This document shows, in pieces, positions 5,917 to 13,876 of a stretch of 35,216 nucleotides of DNA (the first letter of the stretch is position 1; the number at the start of each line of letters is the position of its first letter). The translations under genes were made by a program, and so were the position numbers. The notes beneath the pieces are model-generated. The model was not told the origin of the DNA and searched no databases. It worked only from the letters and a program-made list of their open reading frames with translations. This stretch comes from a virus. The DNA is taken from positions 1-35,216 of IMG/VR virus record IMGVR_UViG_3300027996_000096; one strand, given 5' to 3'.

Positions 5917-5995
5917 CAATCGCATGTAGGTACAAATAAACAAAACCTAATGGTTCAATCGACACACACGTAAGTGGGAGATGTCGGGATTGTTA
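5914..5995 (+). ncRNA. Structured intergenic RNA element
   Basis: Outer helix TAACAATC (5914-5921) / GATTGTTA (5988-5995), 8 bp and perfect, encloses AGGT/ACCT (5928-5931/5945-5948) and an arm GACA/TGTC (5961-5964/5982-5985) topped by CAC-GTAA-GTG, a GNRA-type tetraloop. CAATC at 5956-5960 can compete for the same 3' strand, so two exclusive folds exist. It overlaps the stop codon of the HTH gene. Confidence 0.6.
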
Positions 5996-6002
5996 ACATT
6001 AT

Positions 6003-6074
6003 AGAGAGGAGCACTTTTGTCCGTACCTAGCCACCACTAGACAGTACGGGGAGCAAGTTTAAATGCTCCTCTCT
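6003..6074 (+). ncRNA. Long hairpin with inner stem-loop before the exported protein gene
   Basis: An 11 bp perfect helix (6003-6013 with 6064-6074) encloses CCGTAC/GTACGG (6021-6026/6044-6049), which holds a CTAG/CTAG pair in its loop. There is only TATATATTATT after the stem, not a T run, so a terminator role is doubtful. With 5914-5995 it makes a 160-base structured leader. Confidence 0.6.
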
Positions 6075-6106
6075 TATATATTATTAACTATAAAAACTAA
6101 ACCACT

Positions 6107-6559
6107 ATGAAAAAGATAATAATGATTATAGCACTACTAACAAGCTTTGTTAGTTATGCTCAAACAAATGAAATACTTAAAGTAGATTATTATATGACAG
6201 CATCTTATGTAGATGACCCTTATAGTGAATCTACATTATATTTAAATGAATCTAATTATGAAGAAGGAATAATATTAGCTGATTTAAACTTTAAAGTAGA
6301 CTCACTAAATAGAGATATTAAAGGAGTATTTACTTTTATAAATACTGACGAAAATACAAAACTAGTATGTAAAGCAGCTGAAATGCGTAATGAAAACATT
6401 GGTAGAGAAAAAGAAAAAGACTATCATATAGATTATTATGCAAGAGATTACTCATGGAAAATAAAAGTATTTACTAATACAGGTATAATTGAACTATTTT
6501 ATAGTTTAATTCCAGAAGAAAAAGAATACGAAAATTTAAAAGTTTATTACTTAAAATAA
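6107..6559 (+). CDS. Secreted protein of unknown function, 150 aa
   Basis: Residues 1-19 form a signal peptide (M-K-K-I-I-M-I-I-A-L-L-T-S-F-V-S-Y-A-Q) with an A-x-A-like cleavage site just before Q19. The mature part is about 130 residues, acidic, Tyr-rich and beta-strand-like, without cysteines near the cleavage site, so it is not a lipoprotein. The product should enter the host periplasm. Cargo of this type in phages is often linked to envelope modification or exclusion, but no family is recognised. A terminator follows. Confidence 0.8.
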   Translation: MKKIIMIIALLTSFVSYAQTNEILKVDYYMTASYVDDPYSESTLYLNESNYEEGIILADLNFKVDSLNRDIKGVFTFINTDENTKLVCKAAEMRNENIGREKEKDYHIDYYARDYSWKIKVFTNTGIIELFYSLIPEEKEYENLKVYYLK

Positions 6560-6562
6560 AAC

Positions 6563-6592
6563 AAGCTGTCCTTAAAATAGGACAGCTTTTAT
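6563..6592 (+). terminator. Intrinsic terminator
   Basis: A 10 bp perfect stem AAGCTGTCCT (6563-6572) / AGGACAGCTT (6579-6588) followed by TTATA. It separates the small-gene region from the replication cluster. Confidence 0.8.
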
Positions 6593-6604
6593 AGATTATA
6601 AGAT

Positions 6605-7096
6605 ATGGAAGATACAACAAAAGAATTATTTCTACTTAATAAATTATCAGAAAATAGTAGACAATTAGGGCAAGCTTATTATTTATTAGAATTAATAACA
6701 GAAGAAAAAGCAATAAAGAAAACAAGCAAAGAAAGAATAGAAAAATTCTTACTAGACGCTAAAAAAGTTAAAAAAGTTAAAAATACATCACACATAGAAT
6801 TAAGTGAAATGCTAATAAGAATAGTATTTGACTATTATAATATTCCTTTAATGGTTAGATATATAAAATCTAGAAAAAGACAATATGTAAAAACTAGACA
6901 CGTATCTATGTTTCTATTACATGAACATTTTAAAGGAAAAGTAACCCTTAAAGAAATAGGAGAATTATTTATGAAAGATCATACAACTGTTTTACACAGT
7001 GTAAAAAGTATTCAAAACTTTTTAGATATTAAAGACCCCGAAATAACAAATGAAATAGAAAGTTTAAGACAATTAGTAAATAAAATATATGACTAA
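6605..7096 (+). CDS. DnaA domain IV-like DNA-binding protein
   Basis: Predicted 163 residues. The C-terminal part (about 95-160) has the layout of DnaA domain IV, which binds DnaA boxes: R-H-V-S-M-F-L-L-H-E-H-F, then L-K-E-I-G-E-L-F, then the signature K-D-H-T-T-V-L-H-S-V (D125, H126, T127, T128, V129). In DnaA this signature contacts bases in the major groove. The N-terminal part is a lysine-rich helical region. There is no AAA+ ATPase domain, so it is not a full initiator. It opens the replication cluster and overlaps the next gene by 8 bases. It could mark the phage origin or recruit or compete with host DnaA. Confidence 0.82.
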   Translation: MEDTTKELFLLNKLSENSRQLGQAYYLLELITEEKAIKKTSKERIEKFLLDAKKVKKVKNTSHIELSEMLIRIVFDYYNIPLMVRYIKSRKRQYVKTRHVSMFLLHEHFKGKVTLKEIGELFMKDHTTVLHSVKSIQNFLDIKDPEITNEIESLRQLVNKIYD

Positions 7097-7436
7097 AGAA
7101 GAAATACAAAATGTAACAGAACATTTAGTTAATGTAATTACTAGTTCTGAAATACTTATCTATGAAATAGACGAGTTAAAAAAACATCCTGAAATATATT
7201 CAGGAGGATTAAAAGTAAGTTTAAAACAATCTTATCTTCAACTAATCAAATACACTAAAAAAGTATATGATTTAGTAGACTCAGAAGAAGGAGCAAATAG
7301 ACAATTTAGTAACTTATGTTCTAATTATTCAGAACTACTTCATAAATTAGCAAAGATGTCTGTTGATGATAGAATAGACATAAGCGCTTACATTAAAGAA
7401 AATTATGAAAACAGAGAAAAAAGTATGGATACATGA
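7089..7436 (+). CDS. Helical protein of unknown function, 115 aa
   Basis: Predicted 115 residues, all-helical in character and acidic, with no cysteines near the ends, no signal and no membrane segment. It overlaps the DnaA-like gene by 8 bases at its start and the DNA polymerase gene by 32 bases at its end, so it is part of one translational unit with them. A role as polymerase or initiator accessory is possible from context only. Confidence 0.75.
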   Translation: MTKEEIQNVTEHLVNVITSSEILIYEIDELKKHPEIYSGGLKVSLKQSYLQLIKYTKKVYDLVDSEEGANRQFSNLCSNYSELLHKLAKMSVDDRIDISAYIKENYENREKSMDT

Positions 7437-9321
7437 CCACGAAGTCTTCCCTAATTTCTTTAGTAGCATATTGATAGATAAAGATTCCGATGAAGAATAC
7501 AAGTTTATCATTAACAGAAAAAGAAATGATTTGATTTCTTTTGTTGACCATATACTTAATAAATCTAGTTATCTAATAGGGTACAATAGTACTAAATATG
7601 ACAACATAATAACTAATTATTTAGTTGAAAATGTAAACAAATTTGGATACTTAACAACGAATGAAATAACTGATAAAATATATAATTTAAGTTGTGAAAT
7701 AATAAATTCACAAAAGAATAATCAAAGCATTTATTGGAACGTTGCTCTTAAACCTTATTTATGGACTAAACACTATAAAACTGTAGATTTAATGTCTCTT
7801 ATGGCATTCGATAAAAATAGAGTAAGTCTTAAGCAAGCTTGTATTGCTATGAGATGGTATAAAGTTCAAGATTTACCTAAACCTTTTGATAGTTGGGTTG
7901 AAACTGAAGAAATTGTTGAGATAATGAAATACAACAGAAATGATGTATTAGCAACAAAAAGACTTCAACAAATAGTAAATTCAGAGATTAAGATTAGAGG
8001 AGAAATAGGTAGAAACTATGGAATTAAACTATGGAGTTCTAGTAGGTCATCTATGGCTGATAAATTAATGGGTAAGTTCTGGGAACAAGCTACAGGTAAA
8101 AAATATAAAGATTTTAAAGATATAAAAACAGAAAGAGATTTTGTTAATCTAAAAGATTGTTTATCTGACTTAATTAAATTTGATGCTCCTATATTAAAAG
8201 AACTACATCAAAGCATTAAGGATACTAAGTGGGAAAAAGGAAACAAGTTCAAACGTAATATTATATTTGGTAATAGTAGATATGATATTCTTTTAGGAGG
8301 ACTTCATTCTTATAACAATCCAATGATCGTCGAAGAGACTGATGAATATTATATAAAGGATGTGGATTTCGGTTCATACTATCCTAATTTAATGATTAAC
8401 CTCAAACTTTATCCTGAACATCTATCAGATAAATTCTTAGTTTTATTTACAACACTAGTAACACAAAGACTTAAAGCAAAAGCAATAGGTAATAAATTAG
8501 TAGCTGACGCATTAAAGATTGTAATTAACTCTGTTTATGGTAAACTTAATTTTGACTACGGTTGGCTTAAGGACTGTAAAGCTAGTTATTCTGTAACTCT
8601 TAATGGACAGATGTTTTTATTAATGCTTATTGAAAAATATGAAAAAATTGGATGTAAAGTATTTTATGCTAATACTGATGGTCTTACTGTTAAAGTACTT
8701 AAAGACAAAGTAGAAGAATTTGAACAAATATCTAAAGACTTTGCTGAATATGTAAATATTCCTTTAGAGTTTGCTGATTATAAAAAATGTATAATTAGAG
8801 ACGTTAACAACTTCTCCATAATAACTTCTACAGGAGAGCTTAAAGAGAAAGGAGTTTTCGTAAGAGATTTAGATAGAATATCTACTTTCCTTACTCAAAA
8901 TTATACTTGTTCTTATAACAAACCAATAGTAGCATTAGCACTATATGAATATTTTCATAATGGAATTAGTCCAGAAGAATTTATTCCTACTCATAAAGAC
9001 ATTCATGACTTTTGTGCAGCTCAGAAAATTGGTAGTCAATTTACAGCAGAACTTCATACGTTAAAAAATGGAAAGCATGTAATTACAGAATGTCAAAAAA
9101 CTAATCGATATTATATAACAACAATAAATAGTAAATTCTTTAAGAAAAGAAAAGAAAATGGAAGACTTAATGATCTTGCAGCAGGACACAATGTATCTAT
9201 CATTAATAATATAGATGATAATATGTCCATTGAAGATTATAAAATTAACTATAATTATTACATAGCTATAATCAATAAGATAATAGATAAGCTAGAACCA
9301 AAACAATTAACATTATTTTAA
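7405..9321 (+). CDS. Family B DNA polymerase with 3'-5' exonuclease
   Basis: 638 residues. Exonuclease motifs: Exo I D11-x-E13 (H-D-H-E), Exo II G-Y-N61...D66, Exo III Y-N-R-N-D. Polymerase motif A is D321-F-G-S-Y-Y-P, motif B K371-x3-N375-S-V-Y378-G, motif C Y421-A-N423-T-D425-G. In most family B enzymes motif C is D-T-D; here the first Asp is Asn, while the second Asp and the motif A Asp that bind metal are kept. The Exo I acids sit at residues 11-13, which supports the early ATG at 7405 despite a 32-base overlap with the upstream gene. The chain is shorter than most replicative B polymerases (about 800-900 residues), so thumb and palm insertions are probably reduced. It replicates the phage genome with the helicase, primase and SSB encoded downstream. 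Confidence 0.93.
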   Translation: MKTEKKVWIHDHEVFPNFFSSILIDKDSDEEYKFIINRKRNDLISFVDHILNKSSYLIGYNSTKYDNIITNYLVENVNKFGYLTTNEITDKIYNLSCEIINSQKNNQSIYWNVALKPYLWTKHYKTVDLMSLMAFDKNRVSLKQACIAMRWYKVQDLPKPFDSWVETEEIVEIMKYNRNDVLATKRLQQIVNSEIKIRGEIGRNYGIKLWSSSRSSMADKLMGKFWEQATGKKYKDFKDIKTERDFVNLKDCLSDLIKFDAPILKELHQSIKDTKWEKGNKFKRNIIFGNSRYDILLGGLHSYNNPMIVEETDEYYIKDVDFGSYYPNLMINLKLYPEHLSDKFLVLFTTLVTQRLKAKAIGNKLVADALKIVINSVYGKLNFDYGWLKDCKASYSVTLNGQMFLLMLIEKYEKIGCKVFYANTDGLTVKVLKDKVEEFEQISKDFAEYVNIPLEFADYKKCIIRDVNNFSIITSTGELKEKGVFVRDLDRISTFLTQNYTCSYNKPIVALALYEYFHNGISPEEFIPTHKDIHDFCAAQKIGSQFTAELHTLKNGKHVITECQKTNRYYITTINSKFFKKRKENGRLNDLAAGHNVSIINNIDDNMSIEDYKINYNYYIAIINKIIDKLEPKQLTLF

Positions 9322-9322
9322 T

Positions 9323-9595
9323 ATGGAAAACTTAAAAAGAGAAAACGAAATACTAAAAAGGTTACTTAAAGATGGACACATACTAATGAACTTTGACTCT
9401 AGAGATTGTGACGGATGCTCCACAAGTAAAGTAGTTAAATTTAATAGTTTAGAAGAACTATATAAAGAAGAAGAAAATTGTGCAGAATGGGCAGATGGGC
9501 CATTTAACTTTTCAATACCTCGTATAAATGAAGATGGAAGTCTAGACCTAAACGACGAGTATTGTGGGGGACAATGGGACGGTTACTACAACTAA
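9323..9595 (+). CDS. Small acidic protein of unknown function, 90 aa
   Basis: Predicted 90 residues, strongly acidic, with a C-D-G-C-S motif near residue 30 and a W-A-D-G-P-F-N-F segment. The two close cysteines could bind metal. It starts 1 base after the polymerase stop, so translation is probably coupled. No family recognised. Confidence 0.7.
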   Translation: MENLKRENEILKRLLKDGHILMNFDSRDCDGCSTSKVVKFNSLEELYKEEENCAEWADGPFNFSIPRINEDGSLDLNDEYCGGQWDGYYN

Positions 9596-9606
9596 AAACT
9601 AAAGAT

Positions 9607-9867
9607 ATGAATTTTAAAATAGGAGAAGACATAGTATGTATAAATAATAAATTTAAGCAAGTATATGGTACACCATCAGACTTTGCTTATCCTAATAAGG
9701 ATGAAATAGTAACAATCAAAGCTTTTAAAGAAGCTTGGATACAATTAGAACAATATCCTTTAAGTGCTCAAAATATTCCTTTATTCTTTTCTCAAGATAG
9801 ATTTAGAAAGCTTACTGCAGAAGATTTAGAGTTAACTGAACAATATGAACTAAAAAAAACAATATGA
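9607..9867 (+). CDS. Small beta-type protein of unknown function, 86 aa
   Basis: The ATG at 9607 gives M-N-F-K-I-G-E-D-I-V-C-I-N, the usual opening of a small SH3-like barrel. An in-frame ATG at 9562 would sit inside the previous gene and adds a sequence that does not look protein-like, so I reject it. AAAAACTAAAGAT before 9607 resembles the A-rich leaders elsewhere. The end overlaps the helicase start by 4 bases. Confidence 0.7.
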   Translation: MNFKIGEDIVCINNKFKQVYGTPSDFAYPNKDEIVTIKAFKEAWIQLEQYPLSAQNIPLFFSQDRFRKLTAEDLELTEQYELKKTI

Positions 9868-11126
9868 CAAGACATGAAGCAAAAGACACAATGCAAAAAA
9901 AAGCTCTTAACTCATGGTTTAGAAGAGGTTGCAAAGGAGTCTTACAATTAGCAACAGGTGCTGGTAAGACTTATGCTGCAATTAAAGCTATTAAATGGGT
10001 AATGGGTCAGAAGTCTGATGCTAAAATCTTGATAATAGTTCCTACTACCGTGATACGAGATGATGTATTTCCTGATGAATTCAAGAAATGGAACTTTGAA
10101 GAAGCATTGGATAAAGTCACAATAGAATGTATTCAAACAGTATATAAATGGAAAGATAAACATTTTGACCTTATTATAGGAGATGAATGGCATAACTATA
10201 TTCCCGAAGAAGATGACTACGACTCTAAGTTGTATGAATATCATAAATTCTTTGAGAACAATACTTATGATAGACTTCTTGGTTTAACTGCTTGGATACC
10301 TGAAAAGAAACGTAAAATCTCTAGAAAGATAGTTCCAGTAGCTTATACTCTTACTACAGATGATGCAGTAGAATTAGGTATTATTTCTCCTTATGTAGAA
10401 TTTAATATGCCTATAGAAATGGATAAAGAAGAGCTGACTGCTTACAATAAAATACAAGGAAACTATCGAAGATTAGAAAATAAACTTGGAGGTTATATTG
10501 CATTTAGTAGAGCAGGTCAATATATGAAAGATATTGGAAAGATTAAACCTAACGATAGAACAAGTCAAGAGAAAGAACAAATTGGAGACGCATCTATGTT
10601 TTGGAAGATAATGCAAAAAAGAAAGAAATTTCTTTATGAATGTCCTTCTAAAGTAAAGATAGTTCACCAAGTAATTGATGAGTTAAATCTTAGTGGTTCA
10701 GTTATATTTTCTCAGGCTACAATATTTGCAGATTTAATATGTGTAGGTAGAAATGATATTCTACCATTTCATTCTAAATTAAAAAAGAAAGATAGTTTTC
10801 TTACAGCATTTAAAAATAACAATAATGGATTTAATCATTTATCTACTTGTATAGCAGTTAATGAAGGTATGGATATACCTAAACTTCCTAATATTATTAT
10901 TGCCTCTAGGACAAGTGGAGCTAAGGCTCATATTCAGAGAAGAGGTAGATGTTTGAGATTTCAAGAAGGTAAAACTAGCTATGTATTTAACTTATATTTA
11001 CCTGGAACTCAAGATGAAAAATGGTTAAGAAGTTCTCAGAAAACTACTAATGCAAATAGAATCAAATGGGTAAAGAACCTAAATGAAACAAAAGAAATTA
11101 TAAAATTACTCGAATTAAAGAAATAA
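9864..11126 (+). CDS. Superfamily 2 DNA helicase (UvsW/RecG/RAD25-like)
   Basis: 420 residues with both RecA-like lobes of an SF2 helicase. Walker A is A-T-G-A-G-K35-T36; motif II is D107-E-W-H110, the DExH form; motif VI is H-I-Q358-R-R-G-R-C-L-R. Such phage helicases remodel branched DNA in recombination and replication restart (T4 UvsW is the model). The ATG overlaps the stop of the upstream gene (ATGA), and a 115-base structured spacer follows. There is no accessory domain before Walker A, so this is a minimal helicase. The exact substrate (R-loops, forks, Holliday junctions) cannot be told from the sequence. Confidence 0.88.
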   Translation: MTRHEAKDTMQKKALNSWFRRGCKGVLQLATGAGKTYAAIKAIKWVMGQKSDAKILIIVPTTVIRDDVFPDEFKKWNFEEALDKVTIECIQTVYKWKDKHFDLIIGDEWHNYIPEEDDYDSKLYEYHKFFENNTYDRLLGLTAWIPEKKRKISRKIVPVAYTLTTDDAVELGIISPYVEFNMPIEMDKEELTAYNKIQGNYRRLENKLGGYIAFSRAGQYMKDIGKIKPNDRTSQEKEQIGDASMFWKIMQKRKKFLYECPSKVKIVHQVIDELNLSGSVIFSQATIFADLICVGRNDILPFHSKLKKKDSFLTAFKNNNNGFNHLSTCIAVNEGMDIPKLPNIIIASRTSGAKAHIQRRGRCLRFQEGKTSYVFNLYLPGTQDEKWLRSSQKTTNANRIKWVKNLNETKEIIKLLELKK

Positions 11127-11136
11127 AATGAGCAGT

Positions 11137-11212
11137 GACGAGGCTAGGGCGAATACGATATATCTCTGGGAGCCAGGCAGTAAAAGGCTTAATGCCCTCT
11201 GGTAAGATCGTC
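11137..11212 (+). ncRNA. Structured spacer RNA between helicase and next gene
   Basis: GACGA (11137-11141) / TCGTC (11208-11212) close the element; inside, AGGGC (11146-11150) pairs with GCCCT (11194-11198). CCAG (11173-11176) with CTGG (11199-11202) and GGCA with TGCC (11176-11179/11193-11196) offer alternative folds that exclude each other. It is GC-rich against a very AT-rich background, with no T tract after it. It could be a cis-regulatory leader for the gene at 11242 or a small RNA. Confidence 0.55.
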
Positions 11213-11241
11213 CTTTAATTCGATATTAAATTAAATAAATT

Positions 11242-11799
11242 ATGACAATACAATTAGATTTAGAACTTCTTAAATCTGTAAATATATCTGTTGCTGAATG
11301 GGTAGCAATGATGCTTATTCATAAAAATCAAACTTCTTATATATTTGATGTATGTGATGAAGTAGACTTTGATGAACTACAAGAAAACGGTTGGTTGAGG
11401 ATGATTGGAGATGATCCTAATGAATGGGTAGCGAGAGGTAAATTTACAGATTTAATAGAAGATAAAATAGGAAAATCATGGTATGAGTTATGTTCTCATT
11501 TACCTTTTAAAGTTGCAGGACCATCAGGTCCTAGGGCCCTAAGAGCTAAAGACCCTGATGCAAAAAGTAATGATAAAGCAAGAAAAATGTATCTAAATAT
11601 TGTGAAGAACAATAAACCTCTTCATGATAAAATTATTAAATGTGTAGATATTCAAGTAAGAACTACAGATATAGGATATTTGCAAAATCTTGAAACTTGG
11701 ATTAGAAATAGAACATGGGAAAAATATGAAGATTTAATAATAACCTCTACAGATGTAGAAAATAAAACAAAAGAAACTTATGGACAAAAGCTCATATAA
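11242..11799 (+). CDS. Unrecognised protein in the replication cluster, 185 aa
   Basis: Predicted 185 residues. The N-terminal 100 residues look like a small winged-helix-type domain (S-V-A-E-W-V-A-M-M-L-I, then D-E-L-Q-E-N-G-W-L), followed by a P-S-G-P-R loop and a basic helical C-terminus (about 120-185). It overlaps the DnaB-like helicase gene by 20 bases. From position and size, a helicase loader or adaptor is a reasonable guess, but no motif proves it. Confidence 0.75.
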   Translation: MTIQLDLELLKSVNISVAEWVAMMLIHKNQTSYIFDVCDEVDFDELQENGWLRMIGDDPNEWVARGKFTDLIEDKIGKSWYELCSHLPFKVAGPSGPRALRAKDPDAKSNDKARKMYLNIVKNNKPLHDKIIKCVDIQVRTTDIGYLQNLETWIRNRTWEKYEDLIITSTDVENKTKETYGQKLI

Positions 11800-12772
11800 T
11801 TCATTATTAAAAATTAAAACATTTGAAGAAGCTGCTAAAGAAGAGATGCGATATATCAAAGGTCGAATGGATGGGAGCATTAAATCATTAAGAACAGGAT
11901 GGAAGAAATTTAATCAGGTTTCTATGAATGGTATAGAATGGGGTAATATTATAACTATAGCAGGTTTATCTGGTTCAGGTAAAACTACTATGTTAAATGA
12001 GCTTGAGACTATGTTATTTGAATATAACCCTGAAGAAGAATTTGTTGTGCTCTCATTTAATTTTGAGATGTTAGCCAGAAGATTAATAGGTAGAAAATTA
12101 TCTAAACATTTAGAAAAACCTGTAAAAGATTTATATTCTGCTAATATAGAAAATTTAAAAGGTAACATTAACAAAGAAGAATTTAAAAGCGCCCAAGAAT
12201 ATTTTCGAACTATATCTAAAACTACACCTGTTTACTATGTAGATATGCCAGGTACAGCTAATGAAATAGAAAAAACTATTTTTGAATTTAGTCAACGACC
12301 TGACATTAAAGGTAAAGGAATACTTATTACTTTAGATCATAGTATCTTAGTAAAAAAGACTCCAAAAAAAAATCAACAGGAAAGTTTATATGATTTAGCA
12401 TTTACATTTAATAAATTAAAGAAGCAAATAAAATCAGCTTTTATTATTGTGTCTCAATTAAACAGATCTATAGAAGATAAAGAAAGAAAACTTAATCCTG
12501 AACTTCACTTTCCATGTAAGGCAGATATATTTGGTGCAGATGCACTATATCAATATTCAGATATGGTAATAGTTCCTCATCGACCTGAAATGTTAGGAAT
12601 AAGTCAATATGGTCCTTATGGACTACCAGTAAAAGATGTTATATATATGCATTATCTTAAAGTTAGAGACGGAGAACCGTGTTTCACTAAAATGATAAAT
12701 GACCTTAAACATAACAGAATATTAGAAGAGCCTCCAACTAATAAAATAGGCTGGGGAACAGGAGGATTTTAA
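11780..12772 (+). CDS. DnaB-type replicative helicase (RecA-like ATPase domain)
   Basis: 330 residues. The region from about 36 is a DnaB C-terminal RecA-like domain: L-R-T-G-W then Walker A G62-L-S-G-S-G-K68-T69, Walker B ending in L-D186-H187, and a later S-Q-L-N-R motif like the DnaB H3 element. The N-terminal primase-binding domain of bacterial DnaB is missing (usual length about 450), as in other phage DnaB-like helicases. It should unwind the fork ahead of the family B polymerase. It overlaps the preceding gene by 20 bases. Confidence 0.88.
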   Translation: MDKSSYNSLLKIKTFEEAAKEEMRYIKGRMDGSIKSLRTGWKKFNQVSMNGIEWGNIITIAGLSGSGKTTMLNELETMLFEYNPEEEFVVLSFNFEMLARRLIGRKLSKHLEKPVKDLYSANIENLKGNINKEEFKSAQEYFRTISKTTPVYYVDMPGTANEIEKTIFEFSQRPDIKGKGILITLDHSILVKKTPKKNQQESLYDLAFTFNKLKKQIKSAFIIVSQLNRSIEDKERKLNPELHFPCKADIFGADALYQYSDMVIVPHRPEMLGISQYGPYGLPVKDVIYMHYLKVRDGEPCFTKMINDLKHNRILEEPPTNKIGWGTGGF

Positions 12773-12789
12773 TTAAAAACAATTAGGAA

Positions 12790-13122
12790 ATGTCAGAAAA
12801 AATAACTAATTTTAATACAATAGTTAGAGAATTACTACATGAATATCCAGAGACAAGAGACAGCGATTATGCACTTTACTTCCACTTAATTCAAAGGGAC
12901 GATCCACTAGAAAATAAGATGACAATGACTTTAGCCAATGCTTTACAAGCGATGGCTGCAGGAAAGTTACCCTCTATTTTTAGTGTAGGACGTTCAAGAA
13001 GAATTGTGCAAGAAGAAGCATCCAAAGACGAGTCTACTCTATATTTATGCGGGAATCGAAAACGAAAAGAAGAACTTCAAGAAGAAGTTAAAAAAGAAAT
13101 TATTAACCATAATAAATTTTAA
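12790..13122 (+). CDS. Unrecognised protein, 110 aa
   Basis: Predicted 110 residues: an acidic N-terminal half (P-E-T-R-D-S-D-Y), a middle helix L-A-N-A-L-Q-A-M-A, then a basic stretch V-G-R-S-R-R-I-V-Q and a charged helical tail. The R-x-R-R-x-V-Q-E pattern recurs in small proteins of phage replication clusters, but I cannot name the family. It sits 17 bases after the helicase and 3 bases before the Sak4-like gene. Confidence 0.72.
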   Translation: MSEKITNFNTIVRELLHEYPETRDSDYALYFHLIQRDDPLENKMTMTLANALQAMAAGKLPSIFSVGRSRRIVQEEASKDESTLYLCGNRKRKEELQEEVKKEIINHNKF

Positions 13123-13125
13123 ACT

Positions 13126-13839
13126 ATGAGAATGATAGGAGTAGCAGGGCCTTCCTCTACTGGTAAGACTACCAGTTTTAGGAACATGCTTCCAAAAGAA
13201 ACATTTATGTTGTTACCAAACAACAAAACGCAACTCCCTTTTCCTGGGAGTAAAAAAAATTATATTAAGTATGATAAGGAAACAAATAAAGGAAACTTAG
13301 TAATTAACAATCAAATCTCTGCTATTTCTGCAGTAGTAAAAAAAGTGAATGATGAACTTCCTCATATTAAATACCTCTTAGTTGATGATATGACTCATTT
13401 CTTTAATGCTGAAACTCAATCTGCAAAATTTAGAGCAAGAAATAGTGGAGGAGAAGCATTTGCTAGATGGGCTGATTTTGCAGCTAAAACTTATCAAACA
13501 ATATTTGATAAAACTGATATTTATAGAGATGATTTGACTGTAATCATGCATTTTCACACTGAACTAATAGAAACTTTTGAAGGTTCTAGAATGCAGTTAA
13601 AAACACCTGGAAAAATGTTAGATAGAGACATTGATATTCCTTCTTACTTTACTTATATGTTTTATAGTAAAGTTCTACCCCCAGAAAAGGATAGAAAACA
13701 AGAAGATAGATATGTCTATGTTACAAACGATGACGGTTCTAGACCCGCAAAAACTCCAATGGGATGTTTTAAAGATTTAGAAATTAAAAATGATATGTAC
13801 GAGATTGTAAAGACAATCGACAAGTACGAACAAGGATAA
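13126..13839 (+). CDS. Sak4-like RecA-fold ATPase, recombination mediator
   Basis: 237 residues. Walker A is G8-P-S-S-T-G-K14-T15 and Walker B Y-L-L-V-D87-D88. The remaining layout (a short lysine-rich segment, then a helical region with R-W-A-D-F, and a late I-M-H-F-H-T-E motif) matches the compact phage RecA-fold ATPases (Sak4/AAA_24 type) that work with a phage SSB in single-strand annealing. The neighbour downstream (13877) is an SSB-like protein, which fits that pairing exactly. Alternative: a DNA-packaging or maturation ATPase, less likely at this position. Confidence 0.8.
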   Translation: MRMIGVAGPSSTGKTTSFRNMLPKETFMLLPNNKTQLPFPGSKKNYIKYDKETNKGNLVINNQISAISAVVKKVNDELPHIKYLLVDDMTHFFNAETQSAKFRARNSGGEAFARWADFAAKTYQTIFDKTDIYRDDLTVIMHFHTELIETFEGSRMQLKTPGKMLDRDIDIPSYFTYMFYSKVLPPEKDRKQEDRYVYVTNDDGSRPAKTPMGCFKDLEIKNDMYEIVKTIDKYEQG

Positions 13840-13876
13840 GTAATTATTAATAATAAACAAATAAAAATTAAATTTT

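Noticed and set aside
9562-9606. Longer start of the gene at 9607
   Set aside because: The extra 15 codons overlap the upstream gene and are not protein-like; the ATG at 9607 has an A-rich leader.
9948-10244. Minus-strand frames inside the helicase and other replication genes
   Set aside because: They are antisense to genes with clear catalytic motifs, lack leaders and have shadow-like composition.
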